Under the pieces are notes generated by a model, which saw nothing but the letters and a program-made list of their open reading frames with translations, had not been told where the DNA came from and ran no database searches. A program made the position numbers and the translations under genes. 64,000 nucleotides of DNA from Sporodiniella umbellata (lineage: Eukaryota > Mucoromycota > Mucoromycetes > Mucorales > Rhizopodaceae), in the NCBI GenBank assembly GCA_025677835.1, contig JAIXMR010000116.1:1-64000 (forward strand), in the 5' to 3' direction. Numbering within the stretch: position 1 is the first letter of the stretch; every line of letters starts with the position of its first letter. Below, piece by piece: positions 1-11,696 of the stretch.

Positions 1-31
<31 letters not shown>

Positions 32-171
32 CTGTTAGTAGTAGCCGCTATTTCAGCTTCCTTAGCAGCCACTTCAGGGTTCAAACTTGACTTTAATAGG
101 GCTTCCTGAATGTAACGATGACTCTTGGTGGCAATCAAAGCTTCGTGTAGAGTAAACTAGGGTTTTAGATT

Positions 172-205
<34 letters not shown>

Positions 206-716
206 ATTCGCACTACGATTGTTCTTACCCATCTTCTTTCTCGCTTTTTTCTTTCGGGGAATTTCTTGACAACTTCATCGATATGCATTTCAAAGATCCA
301 GTGGTGTGCTTTTAATTTTCTTTTCTTGTTGGTATATTCTTCAAAAACACCTAGCTGGTGAACGATCTGTCCTTTGATTCCGGCCTCTTCCCAAGTTTCT
401 CTCTGAGCAGCGTGTTGTTGTGTTTCATCTTGCTCCCAACCCCCTTTAGGCTATGTAGATGCACGGGTAAGTATAAACGATATGCATATATATACACAAT
501 TACCAAAACCCAAGCATCCTTCTTCTTTCGACTGGAGATCAACAAGACACGGTTATTTTGAGTATCGATAGGAACACAGCCAGCAACTTGTCGAATGTCG
601 TTTTCGTCCACTACGTCTTTACCATGGCCATGTCTTGATTTTTTGGTGTAATTGTTGAATTCGTGAGCAATCTCGTACTGTTCTAACGGCGGTGTAGCAG
701 CACGTTCAGTATTCAT
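1..716 (-). CDS. Diphosphoinositol polyphosphate phosphohydrolase (Nudix; Aps1/Ddp1-like), 3' end cut by the window
   Basis: This Nudix hydrolase would cleave diphosphoinositol polyphosphates (PP-InsPs) and diadenosine polyphosphates in cytosol or nucleus. The exons read on the minus strand are 716-504, 450-229 and 156-1, with GT-AG introns of 53 and 72 nt, giving 197 visible residues. Residues 1-71 end in SRKKKDAWVL. Exon 2 opens with PKGGWEQDE and completes a full Nudix box (G-x5-E-x7-RE-x2-EE-x-G) at about residues 74-96. FEEYTNKKRKLKAHHW and RRWFTLHEA follow, as in Aps1/DIPP proteins. The start is the ATG at 716, just downstream (in the sense of transcription) of an A/T-rich leader. The visible C-terminus runs into a threonine tract encoded by an ACT repeat (AGT on the plus strand) at the window edge, so the stop is not seen. 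I am confident of the family; the exact substrate preference is inferred. Confidence 0.9.
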
Positions 717-2766
717 TGTTGAAGAAGAAGAAAAAAAAAAGAGTAAAAATAATAATAAAAAGTAAAAATAATAATAAAACTCAATGGTTTTTATACTTTT
801 TTTTTTAAGACCCCCCATTTTACTAGTAAAGTAATCCAAACCTTCTGATTAAGAGATTTTTTTTTTTTTAATCTTTTTGGGCAAGTGAAAATCAAAACAC
901 AATAGGGCCTACTTGCGTATTATCCAAACTTTTTAGGGTAAAATTCCTTTCTTTTTCTTTAATCAGGTAATGTTAAGGGTGCCATAATAATATTTTTTTA
1001 ATATGATTCTTGCACTACTAGGCTGAGTTTTTCTTTTTTTTTTTGCAAAGTTTTAGTGATACCATATGTGTGATGTGGCAATCTGGTTAAAAGGCGCATG
1101 AGGCAAGAAGAGATAGACAGCCAAACAGTGCGCGCATTTTTTCTGGATATTGCCTACTAAAAATAGAATTTTTATTTTTACTTTTGAAAAGGCTTTTCCG
1201 CAAATCTCGAAAGTAAACTGTTTTCCAAGCTTTTTTTATTTTTTTTTATTGTTTTTACCCAGCAAAACGGTGATTTGCTTTCTCAGAGCGAGAGGTTATG
1301 TTCTTTACTCTTAATTATTATTTCGGATGCTGTTTTTGCTGCGTGTGGCACCTGTACTCTGTGTCACATGTAATGTCTAGCAAAATAAAAATAAAGAAGC
1401 GTTTATTTATTATTATTTTTTCAATTTAAAATAGGTCAGTTTGAATCCTAAATAGCAGCTAATATCCTTTTCAAACAAACAAAGCTATACATCCAGTATT
1501 TGCTTGGCTAATACCAAAGAAAGTCTTTGTTCTTCTTAAAGTGGCTTGGGTCTCTTTTTTTTTTCTTGTGCTTAGCTTGCCATGTTTCTCTTTCAATACT
1601 AAATCGCTCAAAAAGCCAAGAACAGTTTTATTTTTAGCTTGGCAAAAAGACCCCCCCCCCTCAATAAAGAAACTGACCCACTCGTAAAACAGTAAGAAAA
1701 GCAAAGCTCTTGCCTTATTATGTATACAAAGAGAGGGGTATTGAAATCATTTCTTACCTATGTTAGAGTATAATAAATACACGTGGTGCTTATTGTCTTT
1801 GGAGATTGGGATAGTTTGACCAAATAGTTCGTTGCATTTAAAACATCTTTATGCAGAGAACATAAAACCGTCACCCACCCCTTCTCTTTCTACGGTACAT
1901 GTAGCTTGACTCTGGACGAAACAAACACAGCTTTTATACGTTGTCTTTAATGATCTACGACAAACTAAACAAGTCTGCAATTAATAAGGCGTGTTTAGTT
2001 TTCTGCATTACACAGTTCTTGTGCATAACTCTCGTGATCTGATTCTTCTATCAAAGAGTCCATTATAGAGTTCTAAACATAGCGATACATGTATATAACA
2101 AAAAAGAAAGCCCCTACGTACGTTTTTCTTGTGACCTTATCTAATACTTTTGAGAGTGACTCGGTTCTTTTATAGACACAGCTTAGGTACACAGTTTTCT
2201 AGCAACAGTTGTTTCTATCTGATTCCGAAATGCAAACAACGATGTTATATCTTTTGATACTTGTTTTTGTTGTAATTTCGCCTTATTAAGAAAATAGCAC
2301 TTTTTTCGGTAACCTTATCGGATGTAAGGATGATTGTTTCTTTTTTGTTAGAGCCTTTGAATAACACACGAGTAGTAGGTTACAAGATACTATTGGCTGA
2401 AAGGGAAAAAAACTCATCAGTGTAAGCTAAAGTTAAAAGGAAATACCTGTTGTCTTACATTGGAATCAGTACGATTCCAAGCTTTTTTTTTTTTTTCGGC
2501 TCATAGGAAAAAAAAAATATTTATCGGATTTAATAAGAGATAAAAAGCTTTTACTGAAGGTTTTAATAGGTCAGCAAATCAAATGAACTTGCATATACAC
2601 ATAAAGAAAACGCTTGTTCTTTTAAAATATTATAAAGTTTATTAAAGTGGATCTTTCTTTATATGCCTTGGACTTCAATTGGTGTGTGTTTTTTTTTCAG
2701 ATGTAGATGCGATTCAATTTTAGACTTTTATTTTCGGATATTTTCTCTGTTCTTTTTATCAACATG

Positions 2767-2815
2767 CTAGGAATTATTGCGGATATAGTGGTTGAGCCTT
2801 TTCTGCTAACTGTTA
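2767..2815 (+). repeat. Diverged direct repeat, copy 1
   Basis: This segment matches 3206-3254 with about 42 of 49 positions identical by eye. Both contain the exact stretch gagccttttctgctaactg. Read in one frame, the copies give LGIIADIVVEPFLLTV and LGTIADITIEPFLLTV. This suggests a decayed duplicated coding fragment or mobile-element relic, but I do not recognise the peptide. Confidence 0.6.
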
Positions 2816-2839
2816 TTGTATCAAACAAAGCTAATTTAC

Positions 2840-2897
2840 CCTGTTAAAAAAAGTGATATTGAGAACACGGTCACTGCCACTATCGAAATGAAAGGGA
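2840..2897 (+). repeat. Inverted repeat, left arm
   Basis: This arm is the reverse complement of roughly 3086-3144. The core agtgatattgagaacacggt and the following cactgccactatc match exactly; similarity fades beyond. In this orientation the left arm reads SDIENTVTATIEMKGMEL and continues open to a TAA at about 2952. The right arm, read on the minus strand, gives SDIENTVTATIKRKGTEL. It could be two relics of one element in opposite orientation. Confidence 0.7.
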
Positions 2898-3085
2898 TGG
2901 AGCTTGTCACTATGATTCCCGGATTTATTGACAGTGGTCAAAAGCTTTGGTAAGTCAATGTTGCGTGCCAAGAGTCAGGGCCACGGTTTTCGCGTCAAAC
3001 ATATCACGCCCAGAAAGAAACGTGTATAGGGTAACAGTCTTACACCAACAAGTACAAACTTAACAACTGGCGATGAGTTCTGTCC

Positions 3086-3144
3086 CCTTCCTTTTGATAG
3101 TGGCAGTGACCGTGTTCTCAATATCACTTTTTTTTAACAGCGGG
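3086..3144 (-). repeat. Inverted repeat, right arm
   Basis: Reverse-complement partner of 2840-2897, separated from it by about 190 bp. On the plus strand it encodes the start of a short hydrophobic ORF from the ATG at 3073 (begins MSSVPFLLIVAVTVF), probably a by-product of the inverted copy. Confidence 0.7.
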
Positions 3145-3205
3145 TAAATTGGCTTTATTTGATACAGTGCCTGTTCAAGCACTTGCTATCGCTCTTATTT
3201 GTACC

Positions 3206-3254
3206 TTAGGAACTATTGCGGACATAACGATTGAGCCTTTTCTGCTAACTGTTA
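3206..3254 (+). repeat. Diverged direct repeat, copy 2
   Basis: Second copy of the segment at 2767-2815, lying 439 bp further on and beyond the inverted pair at 2840-2897 / 3086-3144. It falls inside a 113-codon ORF that I do not accept as a gene. Confidence 0.6.
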
Positions 3255-5739
3255 ACACACATTTTAAAAAAAGGGGCATCCAAACCAGTTTATCGTCTCA
3301 TTGCGTTCCAAACAAAGAATATCTGGCCGTTTTAAGTCTGTCAGAAAACTTTTTTGCAGATTTTAACGAAGCGTATAATACAAAAAAGAACAATTTCTCA
3401 CTTCCCCAGAACCTATTGCGCTTAAAGTCTTTTGCATTAAGGAAAGGGTTCTTGCAAAAAAAGAAAAAAAAAAAAAGTGTCTTAAAATAAAAGTATTCTC
3501 GTCTAAATACATCAGAACACATATCTGAAAATATGTCTGAAAGTAGAAAAACTTTTGTCCGAAAATCGAGTAAAAATATGATGTTCAGTATTCTAGGATC
3601 TTCCCAAAAAAAAAAAAAAAAAAACGTCAATTGAAACTCAAGAAGCGACCAATTGACGGAGGTACTAAAAATAGTACTTTATCTTTTTTTCGCCGCAATG
3701 AAGAGACAAGCTCAAATGCATCTATCTTGAAACACAGGTTTTTTTGTGCTACTTTAATCTACAAGTAGCCAAATGTAGAAAATGATCTGCTGTTGATTTT
3801 TATAGACTAGATTTTTTTTTGAAAATAGATTCTTTGTCGATAAATAAAGTAAACAAGACTTTTTTTTGTCTTTATGGTTCCCCCAAAAATTATATATAAA
3901 ATGTTTGGAGAGTTTTTTTTAAAGGAGCTCATATGCATTTGTGTTTTTATAAAGTAGAATGGCCGCGTCAACGGCGTTTCTCTTGCTTTTTTTAAGGGGA
4001 GATGCACTAATGCTTTATAAAGGACATGAAGGAAACATTCAATAAGGTTTGGGCTGCCTATAGTAAAGACTAGTGTGTGAGATAGTTTGAACGTTATACC
4101 GCAGCACCTTCTTGAAAATAAAGGTATAAAGCTCTAGTTTTGACCGATTACAATTCTGTTTTTTTACAAGTCGCTTTGATCGGAACAAACGATCATTGAC
4201 GCGTTTTTTTTATAGAAAGAAAAAAGTGCCAGGTAAAGTCAGGGTACTTTGTTTAATACGGGCGTTTGGCTCAGCTTAGATTGTAATACCTTCCTGTTTG
4301 GGAGAGGTGGATGCTTATTCTGTACAAACGATGTGTCACCGAGGCGTACATGTTACACCAAATAGTTTTGCTTTTTTTAAAAGACAAACGGTGTTGAAAG
4401 AAAAGATGATCGTTTACAAAACTTCGCTACAACATGCTCATAATAAGTGTCGTGATTGTTTCTCTGAGTTCTATAAAAGGAAAACACCTCTTGCTCATCT
4501 TTATTTTACCAACAACTTGTCATTTTGACGCAAGACAAATTCATTCCTACCATATACAATGAACCGCTTCTGATGTATATACTTGCTAGAGTACCTCATT
4601 TTCTACTTCACAATCGATCCCTAAAACGAACACCTGGACAGGCTTGATTCAAAATAAAAACTAACCTTGCAAAAAAAAAAAAAAAAAAAAATAGACCCGG
4701 GATTGTATTAATTTTTGAACATCACTTTTACTGAATTATTGGTTAAGAGACAAACTTCGTACCTATCATTCTTAAGAAAAAGATATTGAAAAATAAGGTA
4801 AAGTTATTTATTTGAAACAGTTCTTTAAGCCATAGAAAAATTCAGACTGATGTACAGGAGCTAATTACAAACGATAGGCTTGCCTTTATACACTACTCTT
4901 TCATAAAGAATTAAGGGCTCTTGACACTAGATATGGTAGGTTGTTCGAATATAAAAAGAGCCTATGCGTATTAGGTAACATCGCATTGAATGGATCATAG
5001 ATGGGCGGATTTATGATTTGTACACCTTGAATTGGAAATTTATATATAAATATAGACAGAACAGAAGAATGTTCTTTGGTTTCATTGCTTAGAACAAAAA
5101 AACCCAGTTACTAACATGTCAAAGTTGAGTATAATTTAAGAAACCTTCTCGTACAGAAATAGTTTAATTATAGAACAGAATGTTGATCAATCCATCTCAA
5201 GTATCTTAAGAAGTAAATGGATCTACCATTGTCAAAGAATTCAGGTCAAAAATGCACTTTGTATTGTTCCTTCCTTTTTTTCTGTAAAAGCTATTTTGTT
5301 AGAATTGTAATTGCATTTACCTTACCGTTTGCTATCAAACATCGATACTCAGAGTAAAATAGAATTCATGAGTCAAAAGATAGAATCAAAATTGAGTGGA
5401 CCTCATTTTGAGGTTGTTACCGAAGGACAAAAGGAAACAAACTAGAGAACAAAAACGCTTTTTTTTTTTTTTTTTTTTTTTTTTACCCATGATGTCCAAT
5501 TGACCAATAACTCGCTTAAAATAGCATGCTCTAAACTTTTATGGAGAGCATTGAGAGAGAAGAGAGTGTGTCAATTTACTCTTTACTATTCATAGATGAA
5601 AAATCGATAGCCATTGCATCTGAAAGATATATTATCCACAAGTCTTTATTCGATCAAAGTGAATGACTTTTATTTCCATTATTTTATTTTATTCTGTTTT
5701 TACAGAAAATTTTTCTTTTTTATTTTGTGAATAAAAACT

Positions 5740-6888
5740 ATGCAATTCGGTTTAAATCTTCAAAAGAAAAAGACTTTATCAGCACCCAAAGTCACACGAA
5801 AGAGTGCTTTTGATGATTCTAGTGATGAGGATGAGTCTGAGACGCAACCCAAAAGTGCTAGTCAACGAGCAAAATCACAAGTGAACAAGCAACTTTCTTC
5901 TTATAGTACAGCTAATAAGAAATTACAAGAGGAACATTCAAAAGCATTAGAAGACGATCCCAACATATTCGATTATGATGCTGTTTACGATGATCTCAAA
6001 GCGGCCGAAAAGAAAAAAAAAGACGCCAATAAAGAACCCAAAGAAAAAAAAGCAAAATACATTAAAGGCCTTTTAGAGATGGCAGAGATCCGAAAAAGAG
6101 ATCGTCTTTTGGCCGAAGAAAAAAAAGTAGCAAGAGAAAGAGCGGAAGAAGGGGAAGAGTTTGCTGATAGAGAAGTCTTTGTGACTGAAACGTAAAGTAA
6201 AACATCTCTGTGCATGTCTTGACTTTTTTTTTTCTTTAGCTTCAAGAAGCAAAAAGAAGAACTGGAAAGGATCGAGAAAGAAGAAAAAGAAAGAGAAGAA
6301 AAGGCTGCAAAAGGTCAAACAATGGATTCCTTTTACAAACAGATGCTTGAACGAAAAGAGGCAGAGCACCAAGCCTTAATGAAGGCTTTTGAAGAGAAAG
6401 ATAAACTAAAGGGTAAAGTGCAAGAGGCGTTTCTAGAAACATCGGATTCCAGTCTGGCAAAACAAGCTGAAAAAGAAGGAAAAGAAGTCATGTTGAATGA
6501 TAGTAATGAAATCGTTGATAAACGACAGCTACTGGGCGCAGGTTTAAATGTGAAGCCAAAGTTTGGTACGTTGGGATCACTTGCTGCTTCCGACGAGCGT
6601 ATTCAGGAGCGCATGAACGAATATGAAGCATATAAACGTAAGAAGGTGGAGGATTACGAAAACAAGAGGAAACAAGGCAAGGACAATGGCGAGCGCGAAC
6701 GATTGAGTAGAGAAGTAGAAAAGCAAATGGTGGAAGTTGAGAAGAAAAAGGCAGAAGAAGAGGAAAGAAAGCGAAAAGAATTAGAACAAAAAGCAACCGC
6801 CAAGCGTACAACAGAAGATGTAGCCATGAGTGCAAGAGAACGTTATTTAGCAAGAAAAAAGCAAAAATTAGAAGAAGAAAAGAAATGA
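5740..6888 (+). CDS. Nuclear speckle splicing regulatory protein 1-like (NSRP1, DUF2040)
   Basis: Predicted nuclear protein acting in pre-mRNA splice-site choice, as known for NSRP1/CCDC55. Exons are 5740-6191 and 6240-6888, with a 48-nt GT-AG intron, encoding 366 residues. The conserved DUF2040 block is spread over the splice: DDPNIFDYDAVYDDL (about residues 77-91), KYIKGLLEMAEIRKRDR, then FVTETFKKQ across the junction and DSFYKQMLERKEAEH. The C-terminal half is a long charged coiled coil rich in KEER runs. An acidic serine patch (SSDEDESE) near residue 28 is a likely CK2 target; this is inference. The gene converges on the PKA regulatory subunit gene with only 36 bp between the stop codons. 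I am confident of the family because of the two signature blocks; function in this organism is inferred. Confidence 0.88.
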
Positions 6889-6924
6889 TTTTAATAAAAA
6901 AAAAAAAAGGGTGGAAGGAAAGGA

Positions 6925-7110
6925 TTAAGATTCTGCTTCTTTAAGAACGGCATGGTAGTTGACAGTGTTGCGTTTCAAAATATCCATCACAGGACCCAGC
7001 AATCTTGTAAATGCCAGCTTGCTCAGTGTAACACACTTGAGAGGTCCGTCTGCCAGCACAGTGGCTGCTCTGGGTTTATCATTTAACAAGGCAAGCTCTA
7101 AAGGCGGTGC

Positions 7111-7142
<32 letters not shown>

Positions 7143-8302
7143 AGAGAGATTGAAGTAAAAATAAAACAAACGTTAGTGTTATTATTACTTTTGAGTATCT
7201 GTTTTAATGAGATTTTGTTGCACTTACCACCAAAATAATCCCCTTTTTGCATGGCGTTTACTTTTTGTTGTGAATTGTTAGGTCCCGCCAGATAAAATAC
7301 AGCGTTTCCTTCCTCAATCAAATAAAAGCTATCTCCAGGGTCGCCTTGTTTGAGAACCACATGGCCATCTTGAAAGCGGATGGGTTCTAATGCGTCAGCT
7401 ATTTTATGGATTTCAGCCATTTCTAAAGATTTGAATAAGGGGACTTCTCTCAAAAACGATTCATGCATTGTTCTCTTGAGGGCATTACTCTCCATAATGA
7501 CGGAGCGGAAAGAGATTCTATCAAGAGCCCAGAGAGTTATATCTGAAGTGGCCACAATAGTAGCTGCTCGTGGAGCGTTATACATCAATGCCAATTCGCC
7601 AAAGCTACCACCGCGTTCATACGAAACTATCTTTTTATCCTGTATCAGACAGTCAAGGGTACCCGAAGACACGATGTAAAAGTAGTCCCCTGTAGCCCCT
7701 TGTTCAATGACTTTTGAGCCAGTGGAAAATTCTTTTTGCTCCATGATCTGTATGACCTCTTGACGCTGCTCTTCCTCGATCGTTTTGAACAAAAAGTGAG
7801 CAATTAGAGAGCCATGAATCATTTCTTGTTCGGCCTTTGATTTAGGGATCTTTTTGTGCGACCGACTCAGTTTCTGTGGTTGCATGGATTCTGCACTGAC
7901 CGAGACACGCCTGTTTTGCATATGAGACTTGAACTTTGGTAAATCATGCAGCTCACTCAATTCTTCTTCCTCTTCTTCTTCGTCCTCCGCTATAAGGGTT
8001 TGGCCTGTCGGGGCTACCCCAGAGCCCTGTAATCCATCATCACTAGGATGAATGCACATATGGCCTAGAAAACAATAAAATAAAATAATTTTTTTTTTGC
8101 TTAATGAAAATGTAAACTAAATAGTCAAATCGTTTCGCATCTCTATACCCTTTGCTGATTTATCTTCATGCAAACGAGATTGAAAAAAGTCATAACAAAA
8201 ATGGACTATATCGTCAGGTTTTAAAGAGTTTATCCTTTCAGTCAATTGCTGTATTAATTCATTGTATTCTTCTGAGTATGTGTTTGTTTGGTTCAAAGAC
8301 AT
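6925..8302 (-). CDS. cAMP-dependent protein kinase regulatory subunit
   Basis: This subunit holds the PKA catalytic subunit inactive until cAMP binds. Minus-strand exons are 8302-8149, 8064-7228 and 7097-6925 (387 residues). Residues about 9-45 form the dimerisation/docking helix region ([19 protein letters not shown]). An acidic run follows, then RRVSVSAES, an R-R-x-S inhibitory site whose serine fits a type II-like phosphorylatable pseudosubstrate. Two cyclic-nucleotide-binding domains follow, each with a phosphate-binding cassette: [18 protein letters not shown] in the first, and in the second [15 protein letters not shown] formed across intron 2. Intron 2 carries a 25-nt poly(A) on the plus strand. 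The protein ends HAVLKEAES. Length and domain order match fungal PKAR proteins. The intergenic region shared with the uric-acid pathway gene may carry both promoters. Confidence 0.95.
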
Positions 8303-9415
8303 ATTTTAACAAGCCAAAAAAAAAAAAAAAAGAAAAAAAAAAAGAAAAAAAAAGCTTCCTAAACTTAAGGAGCCTGATTTTATATATCTGTGTGTATAAA
8401 TATATAAATTTATACATTTCTATTTGACGCGTTTTAATTTGATAGAAACACAGCAAATCAGTATCGAAGCATAGCGGTAATAGCTGGTCTTCATTTACTG
8501 GCTTTATCGATAAACAATCAAACGCTTTTGTTCAAAAAAAAAAAAGCTACCACGGATACCGAAATTAGTCCATAATATCACGCATTAAAAGAAGAGAGCG
8601 GCGTATAGTAGAGTCTTTACCAGTAAAACGTAGTGTATGATAAATTGGTTAAGACTGTTTTTAAACAACGAAAGTAAGCGCTTAATTGAAGTCTGTGTAG
8701 TATATATATGTATGTGTGTGTGTGTGATTTGTCTTTTATAACTTACTCAAAAAATGAGCAAATCTTTTATAAATGATATTTACACTGCGTATCATAGACA
8801 GATTGATGAAAGCAGGGTCTTATTTTAAGTTTACAGTTTGGTAGTAGAAACTACTTCTGGATGGATGTAAATTAATGCATCCAACAGCGTCAGTACAGAA
8901 TTTTAGGCTTTCAAAAAAATGAAAAATTACTAAAAGACTAGTTTATGCTCAATAATATCTATTGTATCTATTGCTCATATAGTAGAATCCTTATTATAGG
9001 ACACCTGAATCATTATAAAGTTAACAAGCGCTCGATGATAGAAAAAAAAAAAAGGAGAGAGAAAGGAGCTGGTAATGAGGGCATAAAGAATATTAAATTA
9101 TAATAGCAAGGTAGCCACCCTAGAACATAGAAGACCATTATATATATAACAGAAGAAAAAAACAGTAACAAAACCGAAAACTACTATTTTAATACGTTCT
9201 GTATCTATACATACCTATATTAAGCCTCTGTATGCATTTTAAAAGGCTGATAAGATCAGCATGTGGATACTGAAGGTATTTCTAGCTTTCAAACAACCGC
9301 AAGCCTGAAAGTAAGGGATAGCTAAAAAAAAAAAAAAAAGTACATTTTGTAGTAGAAAAAGAGGCCGAACAGATCTTTGAAATGAGTATACTGAAAAAGA
9401 TCAGACATACACCTC

Positions 9416-9446
<31 letters not shown>

Positions 9447-10024
9447 GTATTCTGAAAAATAAGAGCTTCCGAGATACACATATCTATAAACAAGTTGTAT
9501 TGTTTACGTAATAGTTTAAGTACTAGTGCTGTCTAGTAGTTTGTAAGCTATTCTATCTGTTTAAAGCAAACAAGATAATGTATGAGTAGCATGCAACTTG
9601 TAAATAAAGTAAACCACAAGGGTTGCATTTGGCATGACCAAAAAAAAAAAAAAAAAAACAAAAAAAAAAAAAGGAGGTGCAGATCTACTTTCATAAAGCC
9701 TATAACTTCATGGCCTTTTAAACAGCTTGTAATTTCAAGTTGAAAAAACCACAGAGACGGAAAACCTGATGTAGGCTTGTGATATGTACATTAGTACATA
9801 ATATGCATTTGTGAATAATCAAAAGCTTGAAAGTAATCCTATTCTATCAAATCAAATCTAGTCACCCATTTGGAAATGGAGTGCCTGTAGTAACATTGGT
9901 GGTATATTTCAGCCTATCACTTTGAACAAAAATACCTTTGAGGAAAATAAAAATAGGGGATATATAAACACCACACACCTTTTTTTTTTTTTTTTAAGCC
10001 TTTTTTTCTTGTTGATAATTTCCC
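8303..10024. other. Divergent intergenic region between PKAR and OHCU decarboxylase
   Basis: 1.7 kb, AT-rich, with several A/T runs (8535, 9323, 9420-9445, 9640-9672) and a short TATG/TG repeat at 8702-8726. No coding ORF is supported. It presumably holds both promoters. Confidence 0.6.
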
Positions 10025-10546
10025 ATGAATCAAATAGTTACTATAGAGGATTTAAATCAGACGAGCTTTGAAAGGTTTATCGAAAGTGTAAATGTATTAT
10101 TTGAAACAGCACCCCCATTGGGTAACCGACTGTACAAAAGAAAGCCTTATGCAAGCTATGACGCACTGATTGATGAAGCTGAAAAGATATGTGCGACGGA
10201 TGAGTTGACTAAAGAAGAAAGGGTCGAGGTGATGAATGCCCATCCTCGTATCGGAGCAGCTCAGAAGAGCCTATCGGCCATGTCTCAGAGAGAACAAGGT
10301 AAAGGAAACGAAGATGAACAGGTCAACGAGCAACTGGGTCGACTGAACGAAGAATACGAGAAAAAATATGGATTCAAATTTGTTATTTTTGTAAATGGAA
10401 GAAGCAGAAAAGACATCATCCCTCACATGAAAGAACGTATCAGTAATAGCACAAAAGAGCGTGAACTGGAAGTCGGTATCCGAGATATGATGCTCATTGC
10501 CAGAGATAGGCTGAAAAAAGTTACTTTCATTGAAAGTCGGCTTTAA
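10025..10546 (+). CDS. 2-oxo-4-hydroxy-4-carboxy-5-ureidoimidazoline (OHCU) decarboxylase, peroxisomal
   Basis: Catalyses decarboxylation of OHCU to S-allantoin, the last step of uric acid oxidation. Single exon, 173 residues, normal for the family. The catalytic motif HPRIG (about residues 79-83) and the paired SAMSQREQ helix are present, followed by the conserved FKFVIFVNGRS strand. The protein ends in SRL, a canonical C-terminal peroxisomal targeting signal, which fits the peroxisomal location of fungal urate breakdown. The start ATG lies after a pyrimidine-rich leader. No other urate-pathway gene is seen nearby. The family call rests on the HPRIG and FVNGRS motifs and on overall length. 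Confidence 0.95.
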   Translation: MNQIVTIEDLNQTSFERFIESVNVLFETAPPLGNRLYKRKPYASYDALIDEAEKICATDELTKEERVEVMNAHPRIGAAQKSLSAMSQREQGKGNEDEQVNEQLGRLNEEYEKKYGFKFVIFVNGRSRKDIIPHMKERISNSTKERELEVGIRDMMLIARDRLKKVTFIESRL

Positions 10547-11657
10547 GCTATTGTAATTAAACAAAAAGATGTTTCCCTTTGTCGAGTTGTAGCTGTGCTT
10601 CTTTCAAGCCCAATGTTTTACACGTGGATTCATGTCATTGCGCCCCCCTTTTTTTTTTCTTTTTTTGTTTAGAATCAAAAACTTTTATCGATAACACAAA
10701 AACATGTTGATATGTAATTTTTTAGCTCTACTTCAGAACTATAGTCAGTCTATGCTTATAAATTTTAAGGCAGTGTTTCGTTGTGAATACCAAAAAAAAA
10801 AAGAAAAAAAAAAAAGAAAGGTACAAAAGCACAGACTCTAAATACGAAAAAGGGGGGGGGTTGTTCTGCAAAGGATGGATATATTTGCTCTATTAATAAC
10901 AAAATTTCGCTCTTTGAAAATGTATACATTCACGCGTCCCTATTGCCACCCGCAAGTGTCAGTTTCTGTCCTTGGTTTTGTTTCAAAAAAAAAAAAAAAA
11001 AAAGAAACAATAAAAATAAAGAGGCATGTCTAGCTATATTGTAGTATCCTTGCCAATAGAAATTTACGAGAGCTGAACCTGTTTACTTCAATCCAGTTTT
11101 AAACAAATGTTTGTTCCTGATTCAGAGTCAAAATGCCTGTTTTTTTTTTATGTATAAGAAAAGAGACTGCTGTGTTCAAAAAGATACTGTAGAGAAGAAA
11201 AGTCAAGCTGAACAATTATCAATCTATTGTTCAGTGCAAACCAAAGAAGGAGAAAGAAATACCTTTTTAGGCTTGAACCACCCTTAAGCCATTAGATCGA
11301 AAGGAGAGTATCCAAAGCCTTGACTCTACAAGATCGTTTGACAGACCAGAGAATGGCTAGTAACTGAAGAAAAGAAAAATACCAAAAAGTCGCTTTCTTA
11401 TTGTGCATGTCAAAAAAAAAAAAAAAAAAAAAAGGGTGTATCAAGCAATTCACTGAATAAGTTAAACAATGTACATTATTTGTTGTTTTTATATCAATGA
11501 GCAGACAACATATATATGTGTGTGTGCATTTGTATATTTATGTAAGAAAGAAATCGTACTCAAATAAGAGTAAAGGGGATAAGATGATAGAAAGAGTTGG
11601 GGGAAAAAATATATACATGTAATAATAATAATAGTAATAATAGTAATAATAGTAATA

Positions 11658-11696
<39 letters not shown>

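Larger units (their letters stand above)
717..5739. other. Long intergenic stretch without a supported gene
   Basis: About 5 kb of AT-rich sequence with only short, low-complexity ORFs. It holds several A/T runs, a hairpin followed by a T run near 2460-2500, and a cluster of diverged direct and inverted repeats at 2767-3254 (listed separately). The 113-codon ORF at 3149-3490 overlaps the repeat cluster, ends in a lysine run and is not convincing as a gene. An unrecognised ncRNA cannot be excluded. Confidence 0.6.

Noticed and set aside
3149..3490. 113-codon plus-strand ORF in the 5-kb gap
   Set aside because: It overlaps the repeat cluster, ends in a lysine run produced by an A run, and matches no family; a matching minus ORF is open over the same bases.
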